Below, piece after piece: positions 50,505-60,400 of a stretch of DNA of 64,000 bases. This DNA comes from DASPKM01 sp963817075 (lineage in GTDB: Bacteria > Bacteroidota > Bacteroidia > Chitinophagales > Chitinophagaceae). The notes below the pieces were generated by a model. That model did no database searches and was not told where the DNA came from. It saw only the letters and a list, made by a program, of their open reading frames with translations. The DNA lies in the NCBI GenBank assembly GCA_963817075.1, contig CAWFMT010000009.1, forward strand, positions 62,001 to 126,000. Reading direction: 5' to 3'. The translations under genes were made by a program, and so were the position numbers. Each line of letters opens with the position of its first letter. The first letter of the stretch is position 1.

Positions 50505-52013
50505 ATGAAAAGAATTGATTCAAGTGATCTTTATATTGCATTTACCAGGAGGATGAACAAGATCGCGGATCTGAAATATTCTTCGGCAGTTTTGCAATGG
50601 GACCAGGAAACTTATATGCCTGAACTTGGCGCTGCATTCAGAGGACAACAGCTTGCTACACTAACTGAACTCAGTCATGAGTTGTTTACCAGTGAACAAA
50701 CCCAGGGAATCTTATTGGATCTCGCAGGCAGACAGGACCTTTCTGATGAGCAGGCGAGGAATGTAGCACTTGTACTGGAAGACTTCAATAAACAGAAAAA
50801 AATTCCAACTGAATTTGTAAGGAAAATCACAGAAGTAATAAATCAATCTTTTCATAGTTGGATAGAAGCAAGGAGGGAAAATTCTTTTTCCCGCTTTGAA
50901 AATGACCTCAGTAGATTGGTGGAACTAAAAAAACAGGAAGCTGAATATCTGGAGTATAGGGACCATCCATATAATGCATTGTTGAATGATTATGAAAAGG
51001 GTGCTTCAGTGAAAATGATTGATAGTGTATTTGAATCCCTCATTCCGGAATTGAAATCAATACTGGAGAAAATAATTTCTGGTGGAAGTGTTGACGATTC
51101 ATTTCTTCATCAGAATTATCCAAAACAAGACCAATGGGAATTTGGAATGAAGCTATTGAGTGAAATGGGCTATGATTTAAAATGTGGCAGACAGGATATT
51201 TCTGAACATCCATTTACAACCAATTTCAGTAGCCAGGATGTTAGGATCACTACAAGAATTGACGAAACTGACTTCAGCAATATGACCTGGAGCTGTATCC
51301 ATGAATTAGGTCATGCACTTTACGAGCAAGGGTTACCGGCCAATCAATACGGCCTTCCGCTTGGTGAACCCTGTTCATTCAGTATTCATGAATCTCAATC
51401 ACGACTTTGGGAAAATCAGGTGGGGAGGAGTTTGCCATTTTGGAAGTACTATTTTCCAGAGCTTCAAAACACTTTTCCATCTCAACTAAATGCAGTGCCT
51501 CTCTCAGACTTTTACAGAGGGATCAATAAAGTTCAACCATCCCTCATCAGGACTGAGTCAGATGAAGTGACCTACCATTTTCATGTTTTCATTCGGTATG
51601 AATTGGAGAAAAAACTAATTGGAGGTGAAATATCTGTCAGTGATATTCCTGCGTTTTGGAATGAGCAATACAAGAATTTCATGGGGGTTAAAGTTCCCGA
51701 CGATCTTCACGGGTGTCTCCAGGATGTTCATTGGAGCCATGGAAGTTTTGGATATTTTCCAACATATAGCCTTGGAAGTTTTTATGCTGCCCAATTTTTC
51801 GCTAAGGCAAAAGTGGATTTATCAAACCTGGCGAACCAGTTGGAAAAAGGAGAGTTTCAGGGGCTTTTGTCCTGGTTAAGATCGAATATTCACCAGCATG
51901 GACGCTATTATACAAGTGAAGATCTTTGCAGAAAAGTTTGCGGCGAAGGATTGAACATCAGGTATTTTCTGGACTACCTGCTTGACAAATACAGGAATAT
52001 TTACCAATTTTAA
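50505..52013 (+). CDS. Carboxypeptidase M32 (Taq/Bacillus carboxypeptidase 1 family)
   Basis: A 502-residue zinc metallocarboxypeptidase. The HExxH motif is in WSCIHELGHALYEQGL near residue 264, and the third ligand lies in FSIHESQSRLWENQVGRSLP near 293, both specific for family M32. DEVTYHFHVFIRYELEKKLI near 350 is another family marker. The protein is cytosolic, as no signal peptide is present, and removes C-terminal amino acids from peptides. Length is normal. A lipoprotein gene starts 18 bases downstream and may share the transcript. Confidence 0.95.
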   Translation: MKRIDSSDLYIAFTRRMNKIADLKYSSAVLQWDQETYMPELGAAFRGQQLATLTELSHELFTSEQTQGILLDLAGRQDLSDEQARNVALVLEDFNKQKKIPTEFVRKITEVINQSFHSWIEARRENSFSRFENDLSRLVELKKQEAEYLEYRDHPYNALLNDYEKGASVKMIDSVFESLIPELKSILEKIISGGSVDDSFLHQNYPKQDQWEFGMKLLSEMGYDLKCGRQDISEHPFTTNFSSQDVRITTRIDETDFSNMTWSCIHELGHALYEQGLPANQYGLPLGEPCSFSIHESQSRLWENQVGRSLPFWKYYFPELQNTFPSQLNAVPLSDFYRGINKVQPSLIRTESDEVTYHFHVFIRYELEKKLIGGEISVSDIPAFWNEQYKNFMGVKVPDDLHGCLQDVHWSHGSFGYFPTYSLGSFYAAQFFAKAKVDLSNLANQLEKGEFQGLLSWLRSNIHQHGRYYTSEDLCRKVCGEGLNIRYFLDYLLDKYRNIYQF

Positions 52014-52031
52014 AGTGAAATCCAAATAACT

Positions 52032-52445
52032 ATGCAAAAGCGCATCGTCTTTTCACTCTTAATTCTCCTCTTTTTTACTCTCTCATGCAAAAAGACAATT
52101 GAGAAAAAAAAGGAAAATGCAGTTATTGAGGCGATGACCGTTGGTAGATGGCTTGTGCAAGAGTATAAGGCTGCTGGTAATAATGTTACCACAGAATTTA
52201 CAGGATACGAATTTCAATTTCATGAGGATGGAAAGGTTGATGGAATACTAAGTTCCACAACTACTACCGGCACCTGGGTGGGAGATCTTAATCAAATGAC
52301 CATCTCTTCAAGCTTTCCAACTTCGGCACTTCCGTTATCAAGGTTGAATGCAGTGTGGAAGATCATTAATACGGATTGGACCTTTGTTTACGCGTACAAC
52401 ACAAATGGAACGGATAGTAATTATCTGAAACTTCAAAAGAAGTGA
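52032..52445 (+). CDS. Small lipoprotein with lipocalin-like pattern
   Basis: A 137-residue exported lipoprotein; MQKRIVFSLLILLFFTLSC puts the lipobox cysteine at residue 19. The mature part has VGRWLVQEYKAAGNN, then FQFHEDGKVDGIL and TGTWVGDLNQMTI, the strand pattern of lipocalin-like small lipoproteins in Bacteroidota. No ligand is known. It starts 18 bases after the M32 peptidase gene and could be cotranscribed with it. Confidence 0.75.
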   Translation: MQKRIVFSLLILLFFTLSCKKTIEKKKENAVIEAMTVGRWLVQEYKAAGNNVTTEFTGYEFQFHEDGKVDGILSSTTTTGTWVGDLNQMTISSSFPTSALPLSRLNAVWKIINTDWTFVYAYNTNGTDSNYLKLQKK

Positions 52446-52586
52446 TTGTCGCTGGTCAAGTTCTGAATTAGCGGAAATGTTGGTGTAGCCCTTCTTTCCG
52501 AGTGTTTGACAGTATTGCAATTTTTTCATCACCCCTTTAAAATAAGTACCTTTCATTAGCGTTTGAGAAGCTGATCCAGTAATCTT

Positions 52587-54956
52587 ATGAGGAAACGGAC
52601 ACCCCAATTCCTGCTTATACTATTGACGTGCCTGTGCCTCACAGTTGCCAATAATTCGTCGGCCCAACTCGCCGCCCAATTCTCCAGTAATATTACCGAA
52701 GGTTGCGCCCCTCTTGTTGTACGATTCAAAGATGAATCTGTAGGAAATCCAACTTATTGGAAATGGGACCTGGGCAACGGAACCATCTCATATTTTCAGA
52801 ATCCAGCTGCCACTTATTTCAATCCTGGTACATATACCGTCAAGTTGGTTGTTAGTAATGGCTCACAAACGGATTCCATTGTTAAGGTCAAATACCTGAC
52901 AGTGTATGCGGCCCCAGTAGTGAATTTTAAGGCCTCTGATACCACAGGATGTTTTCCCTTGAATGTGCAATTGACAGATCTGACAACACCCGGGGATGGT
53001 TCGATAGTTTCCTGGTTGTGGGATTTTGGAGATGGATCAACAGACTCTATTCAAAACCCTTCGCATGTTTATACCGCATTAGGCAACTATAATGTTTCAC
53101 TCCAGGTCAAGAATAGCAACGGCTGTATTTCAACACTTACCAGAACAAACTATATTAAGCTTGGCAATGGCGTAAAACCAGATTTTAGTTTTACTGCTCC
53201 AAATAATTGCAGACCTCCAACACCCATCAGCTTTACCAATCTAAGTACGGGTACAGGGGTTTTAAATTATGAGTGGCACTTTGGAGATGGTCAGGTTTCT
53301 AATGCTGTAAATCCCATACATATTTATAATTCTCAGGGAAGCTATTCGGTGAAACTGATCATTAGAAATAATTCCGGTTGTGTTGACAGTATTTTGAAAA
53401 GTCAGGCTATAACAATCGGTTCAGTTGATGCTGAATTTACCGCTCCTTTGACTGTATGTGTTGGTGAAGGATTTCAATTGGTCAATACTTCCCAACCCAA
53501 TCCAACAGCTGCTGTATGGACTTTTGGCGATGCTACAATTATGACAGATCTGAATCCTTTCAAGGTTTATAATACTGCAGGCAACTATGACATCAAATTA
53601 GTAAGTGATTTTGGAGCCTGTAAAGATTCGGCAACCAAACCGATCCAGGTTTTAGCTAAACCTACAGCATCATTCAATGGTGTGAATACGAGGGCTTGTA
53701 CAGCTCCTCTTACAACTACATTCAGCAGTAATGTGGCAGGGGCTGTAAATTATAAATGGTTTTTCGGCGATGGAGATTCTTCTGCGGTTCAGAATCCATC
53801 TCATACATATACAGCTAATGGTAGCTACGATGTAATGCTTGTAGTAACTAATGCTGCAGGATGTAGAGATACTTTATTAAGACCAGCCTTCGTTCAAATA
53901 CTGCCACCTCAGATAAGCTTAACCAATCTTCCACTTGAAGGTTGTGTTCCTTATTCTTATAGTCCAACTTTCAATATTCAATCTGTTGATCCAATAGTGA
54001 GCTATGCCTGGGATTTTGGTGATGGCGGTACCGCTATTGGACCAGCACCTACTCACATTTATACAACTTCTGGCACATATTCAGTCAAACTGGTTGTTAG
54101 AACTGCCGGTGGATGTACAGATAGCGTTACATATCAGAATGCTATCAGAGTGGGAGTGAAACCAGTTCCCGGATTAATAGCAACACCAAGAATATCGTGC
54201 GCTTTCCAGCCCATCAGATTTAGTGATCTGACTACGGGAGCAGTTGATAGCTGGCATTGGTATTTCGGGGATGGAGGGGAATCCATAGAACAAAATCCAC
54301 TTTATTTCTACCAAGACACAGGCTATTTCCATATTACATTAATTGTAGCCAATAACGGTTGTCGGGATTCGATAAGAATCAATAATTATATCTATATCAA
54401 ACCACCCATTGCCCGCTTCATAGATTCATCTGGTTGCGCAGATAGATTTACCAGGAAATTCATTGATAGATCGTTAGGTGCTACATCATGGTATTGGAAC
54501 TTTGGGGATGGACAAAATTCAACAAGCCAGAATCCCACCCATACCTACGCTTCAGCAGGAACATTCACCGTCACTCTTACTGTGAAAAACGATACTTGCG
54601 AACATACTACCAGCAGGCAAATTCAAATAATTTATGAGAAAGCTGATTTTAGCGCAAGCGATACAGTGATCTGTAAAGGAAGTTCTGTTTCGTTTACAAC
54701 CAAGAATATAAATACAGCTAATATCTCAGCGCACCAATGGAATTTTGGTGATGGCATAATTCAAAATGCAGGAAGCCAGGTAAGTCACGTTTACAGCGTT
54801 GCTGGCGATTATACTGTTCAACTTATTATAACTGATGTTAACGGATGCAGGGACACTCTTGATAAACCTTTATATATACATGTAGATGGACCTACTGCTG
54901 ATTTTATCAGCTCTGTTCCGGGCAGCTTGTTTGAATTCACCCGTGATATTCAATGA
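52587..54956 (+). CDS. PKD adhesin, first open segment
   Basis: The 789-codon first piece contains the signal peptide and about nine PKD repeats, for example WLWDFGDGSTDSIQNPSHVY near residue 146 and WYWNFGDGQNSTSQNPTHTY near 636. It runs out of frame after ISSVPG, where one extra C near 54922 turns PGACLNSPVIF into PGSLFEF and a stop. Without the C-terminal sorting domain this piece could not use T9SS. Confidence 0.8.
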   Translation: MRKRTPQFLLILLTCLCLTVANNSSAQLAAQFSSNITEGCAPLVVRFKDESVGNPTYWKWDLGNGTISYFQNPAATYFNPGTYTVKLVVSNGSQTDSIVKVKYLTVYAAPVVNFKASDTTGCFPLNVQLTDLTTPGDGSIVSWLWDFGDGSTDSIQNPSHVYTALGNYNVSLQVKNSNGCISTLTRTNYIKLGNGVKPDFSFTAPNNCRPPTPISFTNLSTGTGVLNYEWHFGDGQVSNAVNPIHIYNSQGSYSVKLIIRNNSGCVDSILKSQAITIGSVDAEFTAPLTVCVGEGFQLVNTSQPNPTAAVWTFGDATIMTDLNPFKVYNTAGNYDIKLVSDFGACKDSATKPIQVLAKPTASFNGVNTRACTAPLTTTFSSNVAGAVNYKWFFGDGDSSAVQNPSHTYTANGSYDVMLVVTNAAGCRDTLLRPAFVQILPPQISLTNLPLEGCVPYSYSPTFNIQSVDPIVSYAWDFGDGGTAIGPAPTHIYTTSGTYSVKLVVRTAGGCTDSVTYQNAIRVGVKPVPGLIATPRISCAFQPIRFSDLTTGAVDSWHWYFGDGGESIEQNPLYFYQDTGYFHITLIVANNGCRDSIRINNYIYIKPPIARFIDSSGCADRFTRKFIDRSLGATSWYWNFGDGQNSTSQNPTHTYASAGTFTVTLTVKNDTCEHTTSRQIQIIYEKADFSASDTVICKGSSVSFTTKNINTANISAHQWNFGDGIIQNAGSQVSHVYSVAGDYTVQLIITDVNGCRDTLDKPLYIHVDGPTADFISSVPGSLFEFTRDIQ

Positions 54957-55800
54957 TGGTTCTGCCTCTGATGGCAATCATCCAATTCAAAAATGGATTT
55001 GGAACTATGGTGATGGCAATGTGGATACCTTGACTTCTGGCCCATTTCAGCACACATATCATAAGTTCAGGAAATTATACGGTATCCCTTAAACTTATAG
55101 ATAGTAAAGGATGTACTGACAGCAGTTGTAAAAACAAATGCACTTATAATCTCAGTCCTAAAGCAGATTTTGTTTCTCCCGATACTTTGACCTGTACGAA
55201 TCAACCGGTCAGGTTCACAAACTATTGCAATGGACCTGCTCTGAATTATGAATGGGATTTTGGGGATAACTCTACTTCACTTTCAAGTGACCCGATTCAT
55301 TCTTTTGCGTTGGAAGGATTGTATCCGTGAAACTTCGGATTGTTGATCAATATGGATGTAAGGATTCACTCACAAGAATCGCATACATCAGTGTAAAAGA
55401 TCCAGTGGCACAATTTTCGTTGAGTGATTCAACAAGCACTTGCCCTCCATTAGTTGTGAATTTTACAAACCAATCTCAAAATTTCATCCGTCATGAATGG
55501 GACTTTGGTGACGGCACAAAATCGTCACTTCAGAATCCTATACATTTTTATACATATCCAGGAACATATCATGCAAAAATCACTGTAACAAGCAATGGAG
55601 GTTGTGTTGATACAATCACCAGGACAATAATAGTGAGAGGGCCACAAGGAACTTTCAAATATGATACTAATTGTTGGCTGTATTCCTACTACAGTTAATT
55701 TCATTGCTTCAACAAAGGATCTTGTCAGTTTTATCTGGGATTTCAATGATGGAGAAACAACTGTTACTTCGATTCAACGATTTCTCACAGATTTGACAGA

Positions 55801-57069
55801 ATGGGAGAATATTTGCCGAAGATGATACTTAAAGATCCTGCTGGTTGCCAGGTCCCTATTCTGGGATTGGATACTATCAGAATTTATGGTGTGAACGCTA
55901 AATTCGGAATGAATCAGCAAGTGGTCTGCGACTCAGGAATTGTATTCTTCAGGGATTCATCAGTTTCAAATGATCTTATTACTGATTACCTGTGGACTTT
56001 TGGAGATGGATCAACCTCAACTTCCCAGAATCCATCCCACATGTACCATAGTACCGGGAATTATCCTATAGGTCTAATTGTAACTACTAAGAATCATTGC
56101 AAGGACACAGTTGATAATATTGCCCCTTTAAAGATCGTGCAAAGTCCATTGGCCGGAATTGCCGGAGATACGGCTGCCTGTGTTCCCGCACAAATGAATT
56201 TCAATGGTCTTTTATTAAATGGCGATACATCTGCGCTGCGTTGGAGTTGGGATTTTGGAAATGGAGGCATAAGTAATTTGCAAACTCCTCCTTCGGTAAC
56301 TTATCCAATTGCAGGAACTTATAATGTCAGGATGATCCTGACCAATTCTTCAAATTGTGTTGATACCTCTTATTACCCTGTGGTTGCCCATGCATTGCCA
56401 ATAATCGATGCTGGACCTGACCAGGTGATCTGTAGGTTTCAATCTTTTGGCTTGACTCCATCGGGGGGAAGCAGTTATGCCTGGAGGCCTAGTTCGGACC
56501 TATCCTGTACAAATTGCAGCACACCTGTAGCAACTCCTGATTCAACAAATAGATATTTCGTAACGGGGAAAAGTATTTTCGGCTGTGAGGGATCGGATTC
56601 TGTACTAATTAGAGTCAAACAACCGTTCAGTATTAATACAGGACCGGGAGACACACTTTGCATTGGTGAATTCCATGGATTATCCGTGAATGGAGCAGAG
56701 TTATACACCTGGTCACCCGTAATAGGACTGGACAATCCAATATCAGCTACACCTAAGGCAAATCCTGATAGCTCTACAACATATAGGGTTATCGGTCGGG
56801 ATGATCATAATTGTTTCACTGACACAGGATATGTGGCCGTTGTTGTTTACCCATATCCAAAAGTGGAAGCAGGAAAGGATCAAACGATTGGAGTTGGTTC
56901 ATCTATAACCATATCACCACTCTATTCGAATGATATAAAGGATATTCAGTGGTGGCCGAACAAATGGTTAAGTTGCGCTGATTGTCCATCGCCCGTTGCA
57001 AGTCCTAAACAGACGACAACGTATCAGGTTAGAGGTTTCAAACCAGGGAGGGTGCGTCGCAAAGGATAA
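55801..57069 (+). CDS. PKD adhesin, later open segment
   Basis: A 422-codon piece in the middle of the interrupted gene. It contains two PKD repeats (YLWTFGDGSTSTSQNPSHMY near residue 64, WSWDFGNGGISNLQ near 142) and Ig-like segments with CTNC and CADC. Its frame ends at 57069 because of an extra G near 57033. The start ATG is internal and not a real start. Confidence 0.65.
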   Translation: MGEYLPKMILKDPAGCQVPILGLDTIRIYGVNAKFGMNQQVVCDSGIVFFRDSSVSNDLITDYLWTFGDGSTSTSQNPSHMYHSTGNYPIGLIVTTKNHCKDTVDNIAPLKIVQSPLAGIAGDTAACVPAQMNFNGLLLNGDTSALRWSWDFGNGGISNLQTPPSVTYPIAGTYNVRMILTNSSNCVDTSYYPVVAHALPIIDAGPDQVICRFQSFGLTPSGGSSYAWRPSSDLSCTNCSTPVATPDSTNRYFVTGKSIFGCEGSDSVLIRVKQPFSINTGPGDTLCIGEFHGLSVNGAELYTWSPVIGLDNPISATPKANPDSSTTYRVIGRDDHNCFTDTGYVAVVVYPYPKVEAGKDQTIGVGSSITISPLYSNDIKDIQWWPNKWLSCADCPSPVASPKQTTTYQVRGFKPGRVRRKG

Positions 57070-57388
57070 TATCACCATATTTGTGATCTGTGAGGCAGGT
57101 AATTTGTTTATCCCCAATACTTTTTCGCCCAACGGGGATGGGCTTAACGACGTATTCTATCCAAGAGGTAAAGGTATCCATGGGATAAAGACCTTAAGGA
57201 TATTTGACAGGTGGGGAGAGGTAGTATTTGAACAATCCAATTTCCAGGTGAATGATATATCCAAAGGTTGGACCGGAACCTTCCGGGGAAAACTTGCTTC
57301 ACAGGATGTATACGTTTATACGATCGATGTGATATGTGAGAATAATGTGGTATTTAGCCTGAAAGGCAATGTGGCTTTGATTCGATAA
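56996..57388 (+). CDS. PKD adhesin, C-terminal segment with type B sorting domain
   Basis: This frame holds the end of the interrupted gene. After VSNQGGCVAKDNITIFVIC it continues with NLFIPNTFSPNGDGLNDVF and RIFDRWGEVVFEQ to NVVFSLKGNVALIR, the CHU_C / T9SS type B sorting domain. It is nearly the same as the end of the intact paralogue at 57408. The 56996 start is only the edge of an open frame. Confidence 0.7.
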   Translation: MQVLNRRQRIRLEVSNQGGCVAKDNITIFVICEAGNLFIPNTFSPNGDGLNDVFYPRGKGIHGIKTLRIFDRWGEVVFEQSNFQVNDISKGWTGTFRGKLASQDVYVYTIDVICENNVVFSLKGNVALIR

Positions 57389-57407
57389 TGCGTCCCTGAT
57401 TACAAAA

Positions 57408-60400
57408 TTGGTTTACTTGAGTAATTCTATCATTTTACCTGCTGAAGCGCTTCCTGGAAATCATAAAAAAAAATCAACCAGGTTTGAATGTATCCCGAGA
57501 CTTTCTCTGGGTGTGTTCTTATCAATGATGTGTTTAATTTCCAATGCCCAGGTTCCTGTGGCAAATTTTACTTCAAATGTTGTTGCTGGTTGTGGTCCAC
57601 TCCAGGTAGCTTTTTCCGACCAATCTACCGGAAGCCCCAAATTCTGGAACTGGGATTTGGGAAATGGCCAGCTGTCTAATCTTCAAAATCCAACAGCAGT
57701 TTACTCAACTCCCGGTCAATATACAGTGACCTTAGTTGCAAGGAATGCCAATGGAACAAACGGCATTACGAAGACAAACTATATTACCGTTTATGCTTCA
57801 CCTACCCCTAATCTATCTGCAAACAATACAATTGCGTGTTTACCAGCAAATATTCAATTCACTGATGCCTCTACCGATCCCGGAGGAGGAACAATTACTC
57901 AATGGCGCTGGGATTTTGGAGATGGGGCAATTTCAAATCTGCAAAATCCCTCACATACTTACAGCACAATTGGTTTTTACAATGTCAGTCTTACGGCCAC
58001 TAGTTCAACCGGATGCTCAGGTACAATTGGTATATACCGATATATCCGTGTGGTTTCAGGAGTAACACCTGATTTCAAGGCGAATCCGGATAGCTTGTGC
58101 AGAGCACCTTTTTCAGTAAATTTTGCAAATGAGACCAGCGGGCCGGGATTACTTACCTATAGTTGGGATTTCGGAAACAGCACTAACTCAACTCAACAAA
58201 ATCCGACGGCCACATACAATTCAACAGGCACGTATAATGTTACATTAAACGTACAGAGCGAGTTTGGTTGTTCAGGAACAATTACAAAGCCCGTAAATGT
58301 CATCGGCGCCACAACAACTTTCAATTCTCCTGATAGTGCTTGTGTAAGCAGGGTAGTAAATTTTCAAAATACATCCACATCTACAATCCTCAGTTCACGT
58401 TGGGATTTTGGTGATGGTACTACCTCAACACAGACAAGTCCTTCAAAGACTTTCAATACTCCCGGACCCTATACAGTCAAATTATATAATACCTATTCTT
58501 TTTGTTCTGATTCTGTTGAAAAACAAATACAAATTCTTCCCCCACCATCAGTGGATTTTACGGCAGACAATGTAGTTGCATGCAAGGGGCCATTCACGGT
58601 AAATTTCACAGACATCTCACCCGATGCGGTTGCCTGGAGTTGGGATTTTGGCGATGGAGGAACATCTAACCTGAAGAATCCTTCGCATACCTATTTAAAC
58701 AACGGAAAGTTTAGCGTAAAGCTCACTATCACATCCGCTTTTGGTTGTACAAATACAATTACTAAAACAGATTTTATTCAAATATTAAGACCCGTCATTC
58801 AAATTACTAATGTGCCGGATGGCGGGTGCATACCTTTTAATTTTACCCCTATTACAAATATTACTTCCCTGGATGGAGTTGCTTCTTATTTCTGGGATTT
58901 TGGAGATGGTGGAACTGACGCATCGTCAAACCCAGTACACCTCTATAATGATTCTGGTACGTATACAATCAAGTTGAGAATCACTACAAATGGGGGCTGT
59001 GTTGATTCCATAGTGGTTGGTGGAGCAGTTAGAACAGGACCAGTAGGAACAGTTGATTTTATCGTGGACACAACTGCAACTTGCGCATTTGGAGCGATTA
59101 AATTCAAAAGTCTTGCGGTACCATCCGACACATGGACATGGGACTTTGGGGATGGCACCATTACTTCAGTTGGAGTTGACACAATTTCTCATAATTATAA
59201 GGATACGGGAACTTTTTCAGTTAAGTTGACCGCCTACAATAACGGCTGTCCTTTCGCGAGGACCAAGACACAACTCATTAAGGTCAATCCACCTATTGCG
59301 CTTTTTAGTGATACAATTCTAAATTGTAGCCAGCGTCAAACAGTAAACTTCACCAACCTTTCTATAACAGACCCTTCGTTTGGGCCTGTGAGTTATTTAT
59401 GGAAATTTGGAAACCCTGGAGACAGTACGTCAACAGCAGTAAATCCAACTTTCACCTATCCTTCCCTGGGCATTTGGAATGTTAGTTTAACAGTAACCAA
59501 TGGCACCTGTTCCAATACCATCACCAGGCAGATTAACCTGACTTCTGAGATTGCAGATTTTACAACGCCTAAAACAAGCATTTGCAAAAACGAAATAATT
59601 ACAATTACTGCAATAGGGAGTACGCCTGCAAATGTGAGTAGTTATCAGTGGTCGATCAATGGCGGGGCTCTTTTTTCGGGAGGTCAGTCAATTCAAACAA
59701 GTTTCCCTACTAGTGGCACCTATTCCATCCAGTTGATCATGACGGATAACAATGGTTGTGTAGATTCAAAGACAGTAATGAACTACTTAACAGTCTCTGG
59801 ACCTGTAGCTGGATTTAATACCATTGATACAGGAGGATGTAAAAATACAGTTGTGCGTTTTGCTGATCTGTCAACTCCGGCAGGTACCATCAGAGAATGG
59901 AGTTTTGATTTTGGGGATGGTAAGCAGCAGGTTTTCACAGCCTTACCTTTTACACATCAGTACACAGATACAGGATTCTTCAATGTGAAGCTTACTGTGA
60001 AAGATAACCTTGGATGTACAGATGTACTTCTCAAGCAGAATCAGGTGCGTATTACATCACCAAAGGCAGATTTCAGTTCAATAAGTAAGATATTCTGCGC
60101 GAATGTTGATCTTCAGTTTAAAGATTCCTCGAGGTATAATATCACAAGTTATAATTGGAGTTTTGGCGATGGTGGCACTTCCAATTTGAAAGATCCATTG
60201 CACACATACACCGGTAGGGATAGCGTATATACAGTTAAACTAACGGTCACAGACACTGTTGGTTGCATGGATTCAATTACGAAAGTCAATTATATTCAGA
60301 TAAGAACTCCTAAGGCAGCCTTTGATGCAGTTGATACTTCTTCAATTTGTCCTCCATTGGAAACTAAGTTTTTTTTGAAGGCAACTGACTATGAATCTTA

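Larger units (their letters stand above)
52587..57388 (+). pseudogene. PKD-repeat T9SS type B adhesin, interrupted by many frameshifts
   Basis: The whole locus would encode about 1600 residues: a signal peptide (ending NNSSAQ), about 15 PKD repeats of the form WDFGDG...NPxHxY, two or three Ig-like segments, and a CHU_C domain, the T9SS type B sorting domain. The first 780 codons are intact. Then single-base indels are needed near 54922, 55063, 55122, 55155, 55325, 55669, 55770 and 57033 to keep the frame. Between them, the translation reads cleanly as PKD repeats without other stops. The next gene is an intact paralogue. Sequence error or recent decay would both explain this. The three largest open pieces are listed separately. 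Confidence 0.85.
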
